Origin: Deltaproteobacteria bacterium
GTDB lineage: Bacteria; Myxococcota_A; Polyangia; Polyangiales; Ga0077539
Assembly: GCA_016218725.1 (NCBI GenBank)
Contig: JACRDB010000152.1
Location: 1 to 64,000 of the forward strand
Length of the DNA stretch: 64,000 nt
Direction of reading: 5' to 3'
The notes under the pieces were generated by a model that saw only the letters and a program-made list of their open reading frames with translations, was not told where the DNA came from and did no database searches. Positions 1-7,680 of this stretch are shown piece by piece. Position 1 is the first letter of the stretch; each line of letters begins with the position of its first letter. The position numbers and the translations under genes are program-made.

Positions 1-96
1 GCCGTTGCGCTGGCGAACCCCGGGCGAAAAAGCGTCAGGAGCTCGGGCGGCGCGGTCGCCGACCGTGCCGTCCTCGAAGCCCCACCCGCTGCCTGA
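1..96 (+). CDS. Possible 3' end of a gene entering from the left edge
   Basis: Frame 1 is open from the window edge to a TGA at 94-96 and encodes about 31 residues rich in Ala, Val, Gly and Arg. Third codon positions are mostly G or C, as in the real genes here. No domain can be recognised in so short a tail, and an overlapping open frame at 5-202 has no better support. It may equally be non-coding. Confidence 0.22.
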   Translation, partial: AVALANPGRKSVRSSGGAVADRAVLEAPPAA

Positions 97-141
97 AGTG
101 CCTGAAATTCAGACCTCGGAGCCCTTATCCTGGCGCCTATG

Positions 142-261
142 CCCCCCCGGCCCCCTCCCCATTCATGGAAAGGGGGAGACAGAGGGGAATAACCCATTGT
201 AATCACACGAGATTTTCCTCTCTGCCCCCCCTCTCCATTCATGGAGAGGGGGCCGGGGGGG
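142..261. repeat. Nested palindromic MITE-like element
   Basis: Two near-identical palindromes face each other. The right one (227-252) is a perfect 12-bp hairpin around an ATTCAT centre; the left one (151-176) is the same sequence with two mismatches per side. Outer C7GG / CCG7 arms (about 143-150 and 253-260) extend the symmetry, so the whole 120 bp can fold as one long inverted repeat of two hairpins. The core (190-215) is AT-rich. It sits downstream of the TonB receptor gene. There is no transposase and no clear target duplication. Likely a dispersed intergenic palindrome or a bidirectional terminator. Confidence 0.65.
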
Positions 262-286
262 TGAGGTCACCCCCGAGAGACGCGGT

Positions 287-2404
287 CTAGTTCGTCTGGG
301 CGCGAAGGGCGACCACGAGGTTCAGCCCCGGGGCCGGGAGGCCCGCGCCATACGGCGTGTACGCGCTGTCAAAGACGTTCTCCAGCGCCGTCGAGAGGGT
401 GAGCCTCGGGTGCAGGTGGGCCCCGGCCCGGAGCCCCACGGCGCCGTAGCCAGGGACCTCGGTGCAGCGCGCGGGTCCCGCGGGGCACAGGCGCACGTCG
501 TCCCGGTCGGAGGTCGCGAGGCGCGGCTGGGGCAGGGCGCCGGTGAGCACCAGGGTCACCCACGCCCGAGGCCAGCGCCAGCCCAGGGTCAGCCGCCCAA
601 AGGCCGGAGGCACCCTGGCCATGGGCTCGATCACCCGCGTGCCGTCCTCCAGCGGGAGCGTCGCCTCGGCCCAGGTGAAGGCCCCGCCCAGCGTCGCCTG
701 GAGGCCCGCCGTGGGGCGCCAGCCGAGGTCCAGCTCGGCGCCGAGGAGGCTCGCGTCGTTGGCGTTCTGGCGGGTGTACACCCGTCGCCCGTCTACCATG
801 GTCATGCCCTGGAAGGTGGACGGTACGCGCGCCACGAGCCCCTGGAGCGTGGACCCGTACACAAAGGCCGTGAGGGAGAAGGCCCGGCGCTGCGCCCGCA
901 GCCCCAGCTCCGCCGTCCAGGACCGCTCGGGGCCGAGGTCCGGGTTGGGCACGTCGAAGCTCCGGGCGCCGGAGCCCAGGGCCTGGTAGTCGTCCAGGTT
1001 GGGGGCGCGGAAGCCCCCGAGGAGGTTCACCAGGAGCGTCACGCCCGGGGCGAGCGCCACGCGGCCTCCGAGGCCACCGACCGGCGCTCGGTACGCGCGC
1101 TCCAGCGCGGGCGCGGAGCCGTCCGTCGGAGCCTGGACGCTCACGAAGGCCAGGCGCGCGCCGGCCTCCAGGGTCCAGCGGTCCGAGGCGCCAAAACGCT
1201 GCCGCCAGAAGGCGAAGAGCCCCCCCTGGGTGTACCGGCTGCCGTGGAGGTAGCGCCCCCGACCGGCGCTCGGTGGCCTGTGGTCACGGAGCGTCTCCGT
1301 GGCGCTGTCCACGGCGTCCGACGCGAGGTCGAGCCCGGCGGAGAAGCGCGCCTGACGGACCCGCAGGTCCACCTGGAGGGCCGCCTGCGCCGAGAGCACC
1401 GAGTCCCGCTCGGTGTCCGTGCGGGCCTCCCGGAGGCGGTCTCGCACCTCGTCGCGGCGTAGGAGCCCGGCGCGGGCGCTGACCCGCGCGGGACCGATGC
1501 CGCCCTGGTAGTGCAGGTAGCCCACGTCCCGGCGCTGGAGCCGGAACACCCGAAGGTCCCCCGGGGACGAGAGGTCCGAGCGGGGCGCGTCGGTGATCGC
1601 CGAGGTGTGCAGGGCGACCCCGAGGCGATGCCCCGAGGAGGGCGTCCAGGTGCCCCGGAGGCTCGCCGCGCGGTCGCCGTACCCGCTGTAGGGCTGCTCG
1701 CCGAGGGGGCCTCCGGCCTGGAGGCGCCCGGTGTCTCCGAGGGACCCGGAGAGGAGCGCGCCGAAGGGGCCCGCTTCGCCCTCGACGAGCCCGGTGGCCT
1801 GCACCGAGCGCTCGGCGGTGGCCTGGCGGAGGGACACCTCGCCGTGGGCCTCGCGCTCGCCGCCGGGGTAGCCAGAGGCGTCCAAGGGGTTCACCAGCAC
1901 CACGCCGCCGAGGGCGTCGGAGCCATGGAGGACGCTGGCGGGCCCTCGGACGACCTCGACGGAGCGCACCACCGCGGGGTCGATGAGGGTCAGGAGCGCG
2001 TTGCCGCCGACGCGGGTGAGGGCGTCATTGAGCCGGAGGCCATCGAAGAGGAGGAGCGTGCGCTGGCCCCCGAGGCCGCGCAGGATGGGCGCCGCGGACA
2101 TGCTCGTGGTCCGTTGGACGTACACCCCGGGGAGCTCCTCCAGGCGGTCCCCGACGTCCCTGGCGACGGCCCTGACGGCCTCCAACCGGGAGTCCGCGCT
2201 GACGCTCCGGGGCGTCTCCCCGAGGCGCTCGCGGGCGCCCGAGGGCGCGCGGACCACGACCTCCTGGGCGGCGCGGTCGAGCTCGGTCTCGCCGGGGGTG
2301 TTTGTTGTCGGCCGGGGCTGCCCGAGGGCCCACGGCGCCCCGCCGAGGACCGCGAGGGTAACGGACGCGCGGACGGCGTGGGGCGGTCCCATCGACGGCG
2401 GCAT
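287..2404 (-). CDS. TonB-dependent outer-membrane receptor
   Basis: A 705-residue outer-membrane gated transporter. A signal peptide (about residues 10-28, ending ALGQ) is followed by a plug domain (about 60-180) carrying VVRAPSGARE, the LRGLGGQR loop and the VEVVRGPASVLHGSDALGG stretch that end TonB plugs. The rest is a beta-barrel containing FRAPNLDDY and NPDLGPERS, typical of heme or siderophore receptors, and a C-terminal strand with the PAPGLN motif. The substrate cannot be told from the sequence; no TonB/ExbB partner genes are near. It lies 43 nt downstream of the protease gene on the same strand, so it may be co-transcribed. A second in-frame Met 12 nt into the gene is an alternative start. 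Confidence 0.9.
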   Translation of the reverse strand: MPPSMGPPHAVRASVTLAVLGGAPWALGQPRPTTNTPGETELDRAAQEVVVRAPSGARERLGETPRSVSADSRLEAVRAVARDVGDRLEELPGVYVQRTTSMSAAPILRGLGGQRTLLLFDGLRLNDALTRVGGNALLTLIDPAVVRSVEVVRGPASVLHGSDALGGVVLVNPLDASGYPGGEREAHGEVSLRQATAERSVQATGLVEGEAGPFGALLSGSLGDTGRLQAGGPLGEQPYSGYGDRAASLRGTWTPSSGHRLGVALHTSAITDAPRSDLSSPGDLRVFRLQRRDVGYLHYQGGIGPARVSARAGLLRRDEVRDRLREARTDTERDSVLSAQAALQVDLRVRQARFSAGLDLASDAVDSATETLRDHRPPSAGRGRYLHGSRYTQGGLFAFWRQRFGASDRWTLEAGARLAFVSVQAPTDGSAPALERAYRAPVGGLGGRVALAPGVTLLVNLLGGFRAPNLDDYQALGSGARSFDVPNPDLGPERSWTAELGLRAQRRAFSLTAFVYGSTLQGLVARVPSTFQGMTMVDGRRVYTRQNANDASLLGAELDLGWRPTAGLQATLGGAFTWAEATLPLEDGTRVIEPMARVPPAFGRLTLGWRWPRAWVTLVLTGALPQPRLATSDRDDVRLCPAGPARCTEVPGYGAVGLRAGAHLHPRLTLSTALENVFDSAYTPYGAGLPAPGLNLVVALRAQTN

Positions 2405-2447
2405 CGTACTCGTTGCGACGCGGTTTCAACGCGCCGACCGCCGCCCT

Positions 2448-3740
2448 TCAGGTGCAGAAGTCGTCGTAGCCTACGGGGCGGATCCAGCACTGGTTCCCGC
2501 AGCGGGCGCGCTCCAGGCGGCCTCCCACGCAGCGCACCATGTTGTACCGGTCCAGGCAGGACCAGACGTACCAGCCCTCGTAGCGCCCGCAGGCCTCGCC
2601 GCCGCCGCCCCCGGGGGGTGTGCCGCCGCCAGGGTCCGCGCCGCCCGCGGAGCGGCAGAGGTCCTCGCCGGTGGTGCGCTGCTCGCAGCCCGCGCTGCAC
2701 GGCTCCTGCTCGAAGCGCCCCTCGCGGCACCGCCCCCGGATGGACCCGTCCCGGGAGCAGTGCCAGGCCGTGAAGGGCTCCCACGCCCCGCAGTTGGTCA
2801 CCACCCGGCAGACGTCCTCGCCAGTGGCGCGCTGCTCGCAGCCCGCGCCGCACGGCTCCTGCTCGAAGGCCCCCGCCCGACACCGCCCCCGGATGGAGCC
2901 GTCCGCCGAGCAGTGCCACACGGTGTACGGCGCCCAGGCCCCGCAGGCGCCGTCCCCGCTCGGGGGCGTCGGCTCCGTCGGCGGCGTCGTGCCGCCGCCA
3001 CCGCCGTCACCGCCGCCCGGGGGCGCGCCGCCGCCGCCGTCGCTCGGGGGCGCGCCGCTCCAGGCGGTGATCTGCGCGGCGATGCGGTCGTAGTTGGCCG
3101 GCACGATCCCGAAGATGTCCGTCCCGAAGCTGTCGTAGTAGTAGCCTGAGTTGATGCGCAGGACGGCGCCGGTGTCCGCCACGATCACCGGACCGCCGGA
3201 GTCCCCGGGGCAGAGGTTGTTGCTCGCGGGCCCCTCGGTGAAGACAAACCTCCGCTTGCGCCAGTCCGTGCTGGTGCCTCGCGCCGTGCAGCCGTAGCCG
3301 TACACCGCCAGGCGTGTGCCCCGCGAGGGGATCGACCGCGCCACCCCCGCGGGCGTCGCCACGCTCGCGGGCACCGCCGTGGCGAGCTTCACCAGCGCCA
3401 CGTCGTAGGTCCCGAGCTGCGACGAGTAGCTCACGTACTGCTCGATCGTGTACGACACCGACGCCTCGCCCGCCGCGCGCCGGATCGAGAAGGTCCCGTA
3501 GCGCCCAGGCGACCGCGTGGAGCCGTACCCAAAGCAGTGCGCCGCGCTGATCACCACGTTCGGCGCCACCAGCGTGCCCGTGCACCCCACGCTCAACGAC
3601 CCGATCTCCGGGTGGTCGTAGGTCACCTCGCCCCGGAGCACCTCCGCCGTGCCGTCCGCCAGCCGCTCCGGCTCCTCCGCCGCGCACCCCAGGGCCCACA
3701 CCCCAAGCGCCGTACACAACACTCGCCAGCCCGTGCTCAT
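2448..3740 (-). CDS. Secreted trypsin-like serine protease with C-terminal Cys-rich repeats
   Basis: A 430-residue lipoprotein or secreted S1-family protease. The start at 3740 is chosen because it gives a signal sequence with lipobox ALGC at about residue 17; the upstream open frame is antisense to the thioesterase gene. The catalytic triad is visible: His in ISAAHC, Asp in TYDVALVKL, Ser in CPGDSGGP. After the protease domain (to about residue 260) comes a Gly/Pro-rich linker, then two almost identical 49-residue Cys repeats (CGAW..., DGSIRGRCR, FEQEPC, CEQR.TGED.CR) and a third diverged copy at the C-terminus. The repeats are probably a binding module; I do not recognise the family. A palindrome lies upstream at 3783-3797. 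Confidence 0.88.
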   Translation of the reverse strand: MSTGWRVLCTALGVWALGCAAEEPERLADGTAEVLRGEVTYDHPEIGSLSVGCTGTLVAPNVVISAAHCFGYGSTRSPGRYGTFSIRRAAGEASVSYTIEQYVSYSSQLGTYDVALVKLATAVPASVATPAGVARSIPSRGTRLAVYGYGCTARGTSTDWRKRRFVFTEGPASNNLCPGDSGGPVIVADTGAVLRINSGYYYDSFGTDIFGIVPANYDRIAAQITAWSGAPPSDGGGGAPPGGGDGGGGGTTPPTEPTPPSGDGACGAWAPYTVWHCSADGSIRGRCRAGAFEQEPCGAGCEQRATGEDVCRVVTNCGAWEPFTAWHCSRDGSIRGRCREGRFEQEPCSAGCEQRTTGEDLCRSAGGADPGGGTPPGGGGGEACGRYEGWYVWSCLDRYNMVRCVGGRLERARCGNQCWIRPVGYDDFCT

Positions 3741-3782
3741 CACCCTGCACTCAATGCACCCGCCGTGCCTCCCAGGGACGTA

Positions 3783-3797
3783 TTGAACAAAGTTCAA
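3783..3797. promoter_or_regulatory. Palindromic operator-like site TTGAAC-N3-GTTCAA
   Basis: A perfect 6-bp inverted repeat with a 3-nt spacer sits 43 nt upstream of the protease start, in a 166-nt AT-richer gap. Such dyads bind dimeric repressors; the half-site GTTC resembles LexA-type half-sites but the spacer is one base shorter than the GAAC-N4-GTTC box. The regulator is unknown. Confidence 0.45.
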
Positions 3798-3906
3798 GAA
3801 AGCCCGAAGAGACTGAATTTCCAGGGGTTGTGCCTCCCCCCAAGGACCCTGTCGGTGGGTACAACAGTGTCCAGCGGGAGGTAGGTGTGTGTGGGTGACT
3901 GTGGGA

Positions 3907-4317
3907 CTATACCGGATCGGTGACGCTGAAGGCCGAGCGCACCGCCGGGGGGATGCGCACGGGGCGGAGGGAGGCGCGGTGGAGGTACACCCAGGTGGTG
4001 CGGGCGGTGACCACCAGGTCGCCGGCGGCGTTCTTGATCTCCGTGAGGCGCTCGCACTGGATGCGCGAGGCGCCGTCGATCCAGGTGGAGACCGTGAGGG
4101 CGTCGCCGAGGTAGGCGGCGCGGAGGTACTCGACGGCGTGGCGGCGGACGACGAACATGCCCCCGAGGGCCTCGTAGTCCTCGGGGCCCAGGCCCACGGC
4201 GCGGGAGTGAGCGACGGCGACGTCCTGCACCCACTGCACGACGGCGACGTTGTTGACGTGGCCCTGGCCGTCCACGGCGGAGGGATCGACGACGAGGTTC
4301 CAGAGGTAGCTCCGCAT
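3907..4317 (-). CDS. Acyl-CoA thioesterase, 4HBT/YbgC hotdog family
   Basis: A 136-residue cytoplasmic hotdog-fold protein. The N-terminus carries the 4HBT signature VDGQGHVNN with the catalytic Asp at about residue 16, followed by the long central helix (VVQWVQDVAVAHS) and strands ending in ARTTWVYLHR. The length is usual for the family. It would hydrolyse a fatty or aromatic acyl-CoA; the substrate is not predictable. The start at 4317 matches the family N-terminus; an upstream extension to 4611 is a shadow of the kinase gene. It is divergent from the kinase, with 57 nt between the starts. Confidence 0.85.
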   Translation of the reverse strand: MRSYLWNLVVDPSAVDGQGHVNNVAVVQWVQDVAVAHSRAVGLGPEDYEALGGMFVVRRHAVEYLRAAYLGDALTVSTWIDGASRIQCERLTEIKNAAGDLVVTARTTWVYLHRASLRPVRIPPAVRSAFSVTDPV

Positions 4318-4326
4318 GGGCGCGGA

Positions 4327-4332
4327 GGTGTA
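4327..4332 (-). promoter_or_regulatory. Putative -10 box (TACACC) of the thioesterase gene
   Basis: Reading the minus strand, TACACC lies 9 nt before the ATG at 4317. This fits the recurrent short-leader pattern seen across the window. Confidence 0.35.
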
Positions 4333-4353
4333 TCGCCGATGGCGGGGGCGGTG

Positions 4354-4359
4354 TACAGT
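4354..4359 (+). promoter_or_regulatory. Putative -10 box (TACAGT) of the kinase gene
   Basis: TACAGT lies 15 nt before the ATG at 4375, with a GGGAGA ribosome-binding site between them. Confidence 0.4.
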
Positions 4360-4374
4360 GGGAGACCATCGGGC

Positions 4375-5787
4375 ATGGGACCGTATCGCAAGACCATTGA
4401 TCAACCGGGGGCCCTGGTGGGGGGGCGCTACCACCTGGTGGAGCTCGCCGGCGTGGGGAGCATGGCCGAGGTGTGGCGCGCGGAGCACCAGGGCCCTGGG
4501 GGCTTCCGGCGCACCGTGGCGCTCAAGCGCATGGCCTCCAGGCTGGAGCACCTGGCGCAGTACCGCGCGCTCTTCATGCGGGAGGCGCGCGTCCACGCCG
4601 CCCTGGACCACCCCAACGTGGTGCAGGTGGTGGACTTCGGCGAGGACCCCTCTGGGCTCTACCTGGTGACCGAGTGGGTGGAGGGGCTCACGCTCCGGGC
4701 CATCTCAGAGCTGTGTGGCGCCTTCGGGGTGCGGACCTCACCGCTGCTCATGGCCGCGGTGTGCATCGAGGTCCTGCGCGCGCTGGAGGCGGCCCACACG
4801 CACACCGAGCGGGTCGATGGAGGGGGGGGCTCGCTGGTGCCCGCCACGATCATCCACCGGGACGTCTCTCCCACGAACGTGCTCTTGTCGGTCCGGGGCG
4901 TGGTGAAGCTCGCGGATTTTGGCATCGCCCGGGCCCTGGAGGACCCGCGCTCGACGCCGGCGGAGGCCTTCCTCGGCAAGGCCAGCTATGTGGCCCCGGA
5001 GGTGGTGCTGGGGGAGCCCTTCAGCGTGCAGACGGACCTTTACGCCTGCGGGGCGATGCTGTGGGAGGCCGTGGCCCACCAGCGGCTGTGGGGCCCCTTG
5101 AGCGACAACGAGATCGTGGTGGCCATGGCCCAGCGGGTGCGGCCGCAGCCCCTCCTGGCGGTGCGCCCGGACGTGCCCGCGGCGCTGGCGCAGGTGATGG
5201 ACCTGGCGGTGTCCACGCGCCCCCAGGACCGCTTCCCCACGGCGGCGACCTTTGCCCGCGCGCTGAGCGACGTCCTGCGGATGATGCCCGAGCGCACGGA
5301 CACCACCCGCCTCGCCCAGGAGGTGCAGAACGCGCTCAACCTCAAGCTCCAGCGCGACGCGGCGGTCACCCAGGCACGGGCCCGGAAGGTGTCCGGGGCG
5401 CAGCCCTCGGCCCTGGCGCTGCCCGCGACGCTCGACGTGGTGGCCCAGGCCCAGGTCGACGACCCGAGGCCCACGATGGAGCTTGTCGGGGCCTTCCCGG
5501 AGTCTCCCGTGGAGGCCCAGAAGCGCGCCAGGACCCCGGCGGGTACGCCCGCGGTGAAGGGCACTGCCTCCCAGGGGGCGCCGGGCAGAGCCCCGCCCTC
5601 GCGGCTTCGGAGCCCTACGGTCAAGGGCGCTGCGCCCACGGTCCCGGTGGCGCCGCCCGCGGAGGCCGCGCCCGAAGAAGACCCGAGGCCCTCGGTGGAG
5701 CTCACCCTGGCAGAGGCCGACAGCGACGTCCTCTTGAGCGAGCTGGACGACACCGAGGTGTCTCAAAGAGGTCCGGGCCGCTCCTGA
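4375..5787 (+). CDS. Hanks-type serine/threonine protein kinase
   Basis: A 470-residue kinase. The glycine loop AGVGSMAEV (about 25-33), the lysine in VALK (K51), the catalytic loop HRDVSPTN (His161-Asp163) and DFG (Asp181) are all present, so it should be active. The HRDVSP form is common in myxobacterial kinases. Beyond residue about 310 there is a low-complexity Ala/Pro/Arg-rich tail with two copies of a short DDPRPT-like motif and no transmembrane helix, so it is probably cytoplasmic. The start at 4375 has GGGAGA upstream; an in-frame ATG at 4339 is the alternative. The gene ends 12 nt from the convergent lipoprotein gene. The target is unknown. Confidence 0.9.
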   Translation: MGPYRKTIDQPGALVGGRYHLVELAGVGSMAEVWRAEHQGPGGFRRTVALKRMASRLEHLAQYRALFMREARVHAALDHPNVVQVVDFGEDPSGLYLVTEWVEGLTLRAISELCGAFGVRTSPLLMAAVCIEVLRALEAAHTHTERVDGGGGSLVPATIIHRDVSPTNVLLSVRGVVKLADFGIARALEDPRSTPAEAFLGKASYVAPEVVLGEPFSVQTDLYACGAMLWEAVAHQRLWGPLSDNEIVVAMAQRVRPQPLLAVRPDVPAALAQVMDLAVSTRPQDRFPTAATFARALSDVLRMMPERTDTTRLAQEVQNALNLKLQRDAAVTQARARKVSGAQPSALALPATLDVVAQAQVDDPRPTMELVGAFPESPVEAQKRARTPAGTPAVKGTASQGAPGRAPPSRLRSPTVKGAAPTVPVAPPAEAAPEEDPRPSVELTLAEADSDVLLSELDDTEVSQRGPGRS

Positions 5788-5799
5788 ACCGCGCTCGGG

Positions 5800-6438
5800 T
5801 CAGCGCCCGGCGTCTTGCGGCGACCGGAGCGTCACGCAGCGCCCCTCGGCCGAGCACGCCCCCATCGCGGGCCTGCCGCAGCGCACCCCGGGGCACGGGA
5901 GCATCCCCGGACAGCCCGTCCCTGCCCAGCGCATCCGGAGAGACTGGGCCAGCGAAAACGCCACCGTGCCCACATTGGCATACACCTCGCAGGTGCAGCA
6001 GAGGGTCTCGCAGAGGAGCGTGCTGCACCCTGCCGGGCCGGGGCCCGGGCCGGGGCCGAGGCAGGTCTGGGCCTCGCGCACGGCCTGGGCGTAGGCCTCG
6101 GCGATTTCTACGCACCCCGTGGGGGGCGGTGCGTCGGGGCGAGCGCCGTCGGGCCTTGGAGCTCCGGCGTCGGCGGGGGGCGGAGGGCTGTCAAAGGGCA
6201 CCACGGTGACGTCCAGGGAGGAGTCCGTGGGGGAGGAGTCCATGGTGGCGTCGGGGCGTGGGTCGATGGTGACCTCGCGGGCGTCGTAGAGCCGTGCGTC
6301 GGGGCTCTGGGGCGCCGGGTCTGAACACGCGGCGCTGGCGGTGGCGAGGAGGAGCACCGACCGGGAGACCACCGAGAGAGCCTGGAAGCGCGACGGACCC
6401 AAGGATTGGAGTGTAGCGCCTGCACCCTCCGAGGTCAC
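5800..6438 (-). CDS. Small Cys-rich lipoprotein, function unknown
   Basis: A 212-residue exported protein. The GTG start overlaps the purS stop as GTGA, so it is translationally coupled to the purine operon. A hydrophobic segment (about 19-37) ends in the weak lipobox ASAAC. A long Asp/Pro-rich linker follows (about 38-105), then a Cys-rich domain with about twelve Cys that contains the cluster CETLCCTC and a short GP repeat. The fold is not recognised. The link to purine synthesis is positional only and may be read-through. Confidence 0.62.
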   Translation of the reverse strand: MTSEGAGATLQSLGPSRFQALSVVSRSVLLLATASAACSDPAPQSPDARLYDAREVTIDPRPDATMDSSPTDSSLDVTVVPFDSPPPPADAGAPRPDGARPDAPPPTGCVEIAEAYAQAVREAQTCLGPGPGPGPAGCSTLLCETLCCTCEVYANVGTVAFSLAQSLRMRWAGTGCPGMLPCPGVRCGRPAMGACSAEGRCVTLRSPQDAGR

Positions 6439-6701
6439 CCCTGCGGTGTGGGTGTCACAGCGTCGAGCTCGACCCTCCAGTCTTCGATCACCGGGTTGGC
6501 GAAGAGCTCCTCGGCGGCGCGCTGGAGGAGCTTCCGGGTGGCCTCGACGTCGGGCGAGTCCACCAGGTCCAGCTCGATGACCTTGCCGATGCGCACCTCA
6601 CGGATGCCCACCAGGCCGAGCTGTACGAGCCCACGACGGACGGCCTCGCCCTGCGGGTCGAGCACCTCGGGCTTCAGCGTGACAAGCACCTTCGCGCGCA
6701 T
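6435..6701 (-). CDS. purS: Phosphoribosylformylglycinamidine synthase subunit PurS
   Basis: An 88-residue protein matching PurS in length and pattern: MRAKVLVTLKPEVLDPQGEA at the N-terminus, then a GLGIREVRIGK-like strand and the ...CEKLLANPVIEDWRVE-like tail (here LFANPVIEDWRVEL). PurS bridges PurL and PurQ in the FGAM synthase complex, step four of purine synthesis. It is 10 nt downstream of purC. purQ and purL, which normally follow, are not in the window; the next gene is a lipoprotein. Confidence 0.93.
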   Translation of the reverse strand: MRAKVLVTLKPEVLDPQGEAVRRGLVQLGLVGIREVRIGKVIELDLVDSPDVEATRKLLQRAAEELFANPVIEDWRVELDAVTPTPQG

Positions 6702-6711
6702 GGATGGTCTC

Positions 6712-7680
6712 CTACGTTGTGAGTCCGAGGGCGGCCCGGAGCCTGGGCTCCGGTGGGCGCAGGTCCGCCGTGAAGGGCGCGCCGGTGATGCGCTCGAAGG
6801 CCTCGACGTAGCGCCGGGCGGCCTCCACGCGCACCTCGTCGGTCAAGGGCGGCTGCGCCCCCTCGCCGGTGAAGCCCTGGGCGGCGAGCCAGCGGCGCAC
6901 GTACTCCTTGTCCAGGCTCTCGGGCTCCTCGCCGCGGGCGTGGCGCTCGGCGTAGGTGCCCTGGAACCAGTACCGCGACGAGTCCGGCGTGTGCATCTCA
7001 TCGATCACCAAAAGCCGCCCGTCGGGCGCGCGGCCGAACTCGTACTTGGTGTCCACCAGGATGAGCCCGCGCGCGGCGCACCACGCCTGGCCAAAGGCGA
7101 AGAGCGCGAGGGCCCGCTCGCTCACCAGGCGCAGGTCCTCGCCGGAGACCACGCCGTCGCGCACGAGCGCCTCGGCGGCGACGGACACGTCATGGCCGCC
7201 CTTTGGGGCCTTGGTGCTGGGCGTCACGATCGGGTGTGGGAGCGGGTCGTTCTTGCGCAGGCCGTCGGGCAGCGCGTGGCCGCAGAAGGTGCGCTCCCCG
7301 CGGGCGTAGGCGGTCCAGACCGAGGTGCTGGTGACCCCGGTGAGGTAACTCCGCACCACGAGCTCCACGGGCAGGGGCTCGCACTCCACGCCCACCAGCA
7401 CGTTGGGGTCCGGCGCCGCGAGGAGGTGGTTGGGCGCCAGGTGCGCGGTGCGCTCGAACCAGAACACCGCGAGCTGGTTGAGCACCTGGCCCTTGAGGGG
7501 GAGCGTACCGAGCACGCGGTCAAAGGCCGAGATGCGGTCCGTGGTGACGAGGATCCTGCGCCCGTCCCCGGGGCTGTAGCAGTCGCGCACCTTGCCCTCG
7601 ACGCGGGCCCCGAGGCCCTGGAGGAGTGTGCGCTCCAGCGGGTGGGCGAGCGCGGCCCGGAGGGTGGCGATGTCAACCAT
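6712..7680 (-). CDS. purC: Phosphoribosylaminoimidazole-succinocarboxamide synthase
   Basis: A 322-residue SAICAR synthetase that joins CAIR and aspartate using ATP. Recognisable elements are GKVRDCYSPGDG (ATP-loop), TTDRISAFDRVL, PVELVVRSYLTG, the nucleotide-binding VDTKYEFGR and the MHTPDSSRYW signature. The length suits the longer class of the family. It overlaps the purB stop by 8 nt and precedes purS, so the three are one operon. Confidence 0.96.
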   Translation of the reverse strand: MVDIATLRAALAHPLERTLLQGLGARVEGKVRDCYSPGDGRRILVTTDRISAFDRVLGTLPLKGQVLNQLAVFWFERTAHLAPNHLLAAPDPNVLVGVECEPLPVELVVRSYLTGVTSTSVWTAYARGERTFCGHALPDGLRKNDPLPHPIVTPSTKAPKGGHDVSVAAEALVRDGVVSGEDLRLVSERALALFAFGQAWCAARGLILVDTKYEFGRAPDGRLLVIDEMHTPDSSRYWFQGTYAERHARGEEPESLDKEYVRRWLAAQGFTGEGAQPPLTDEVRVEAARRYVEAFERITGAPFTADLRPPEPRLRAALGLTT

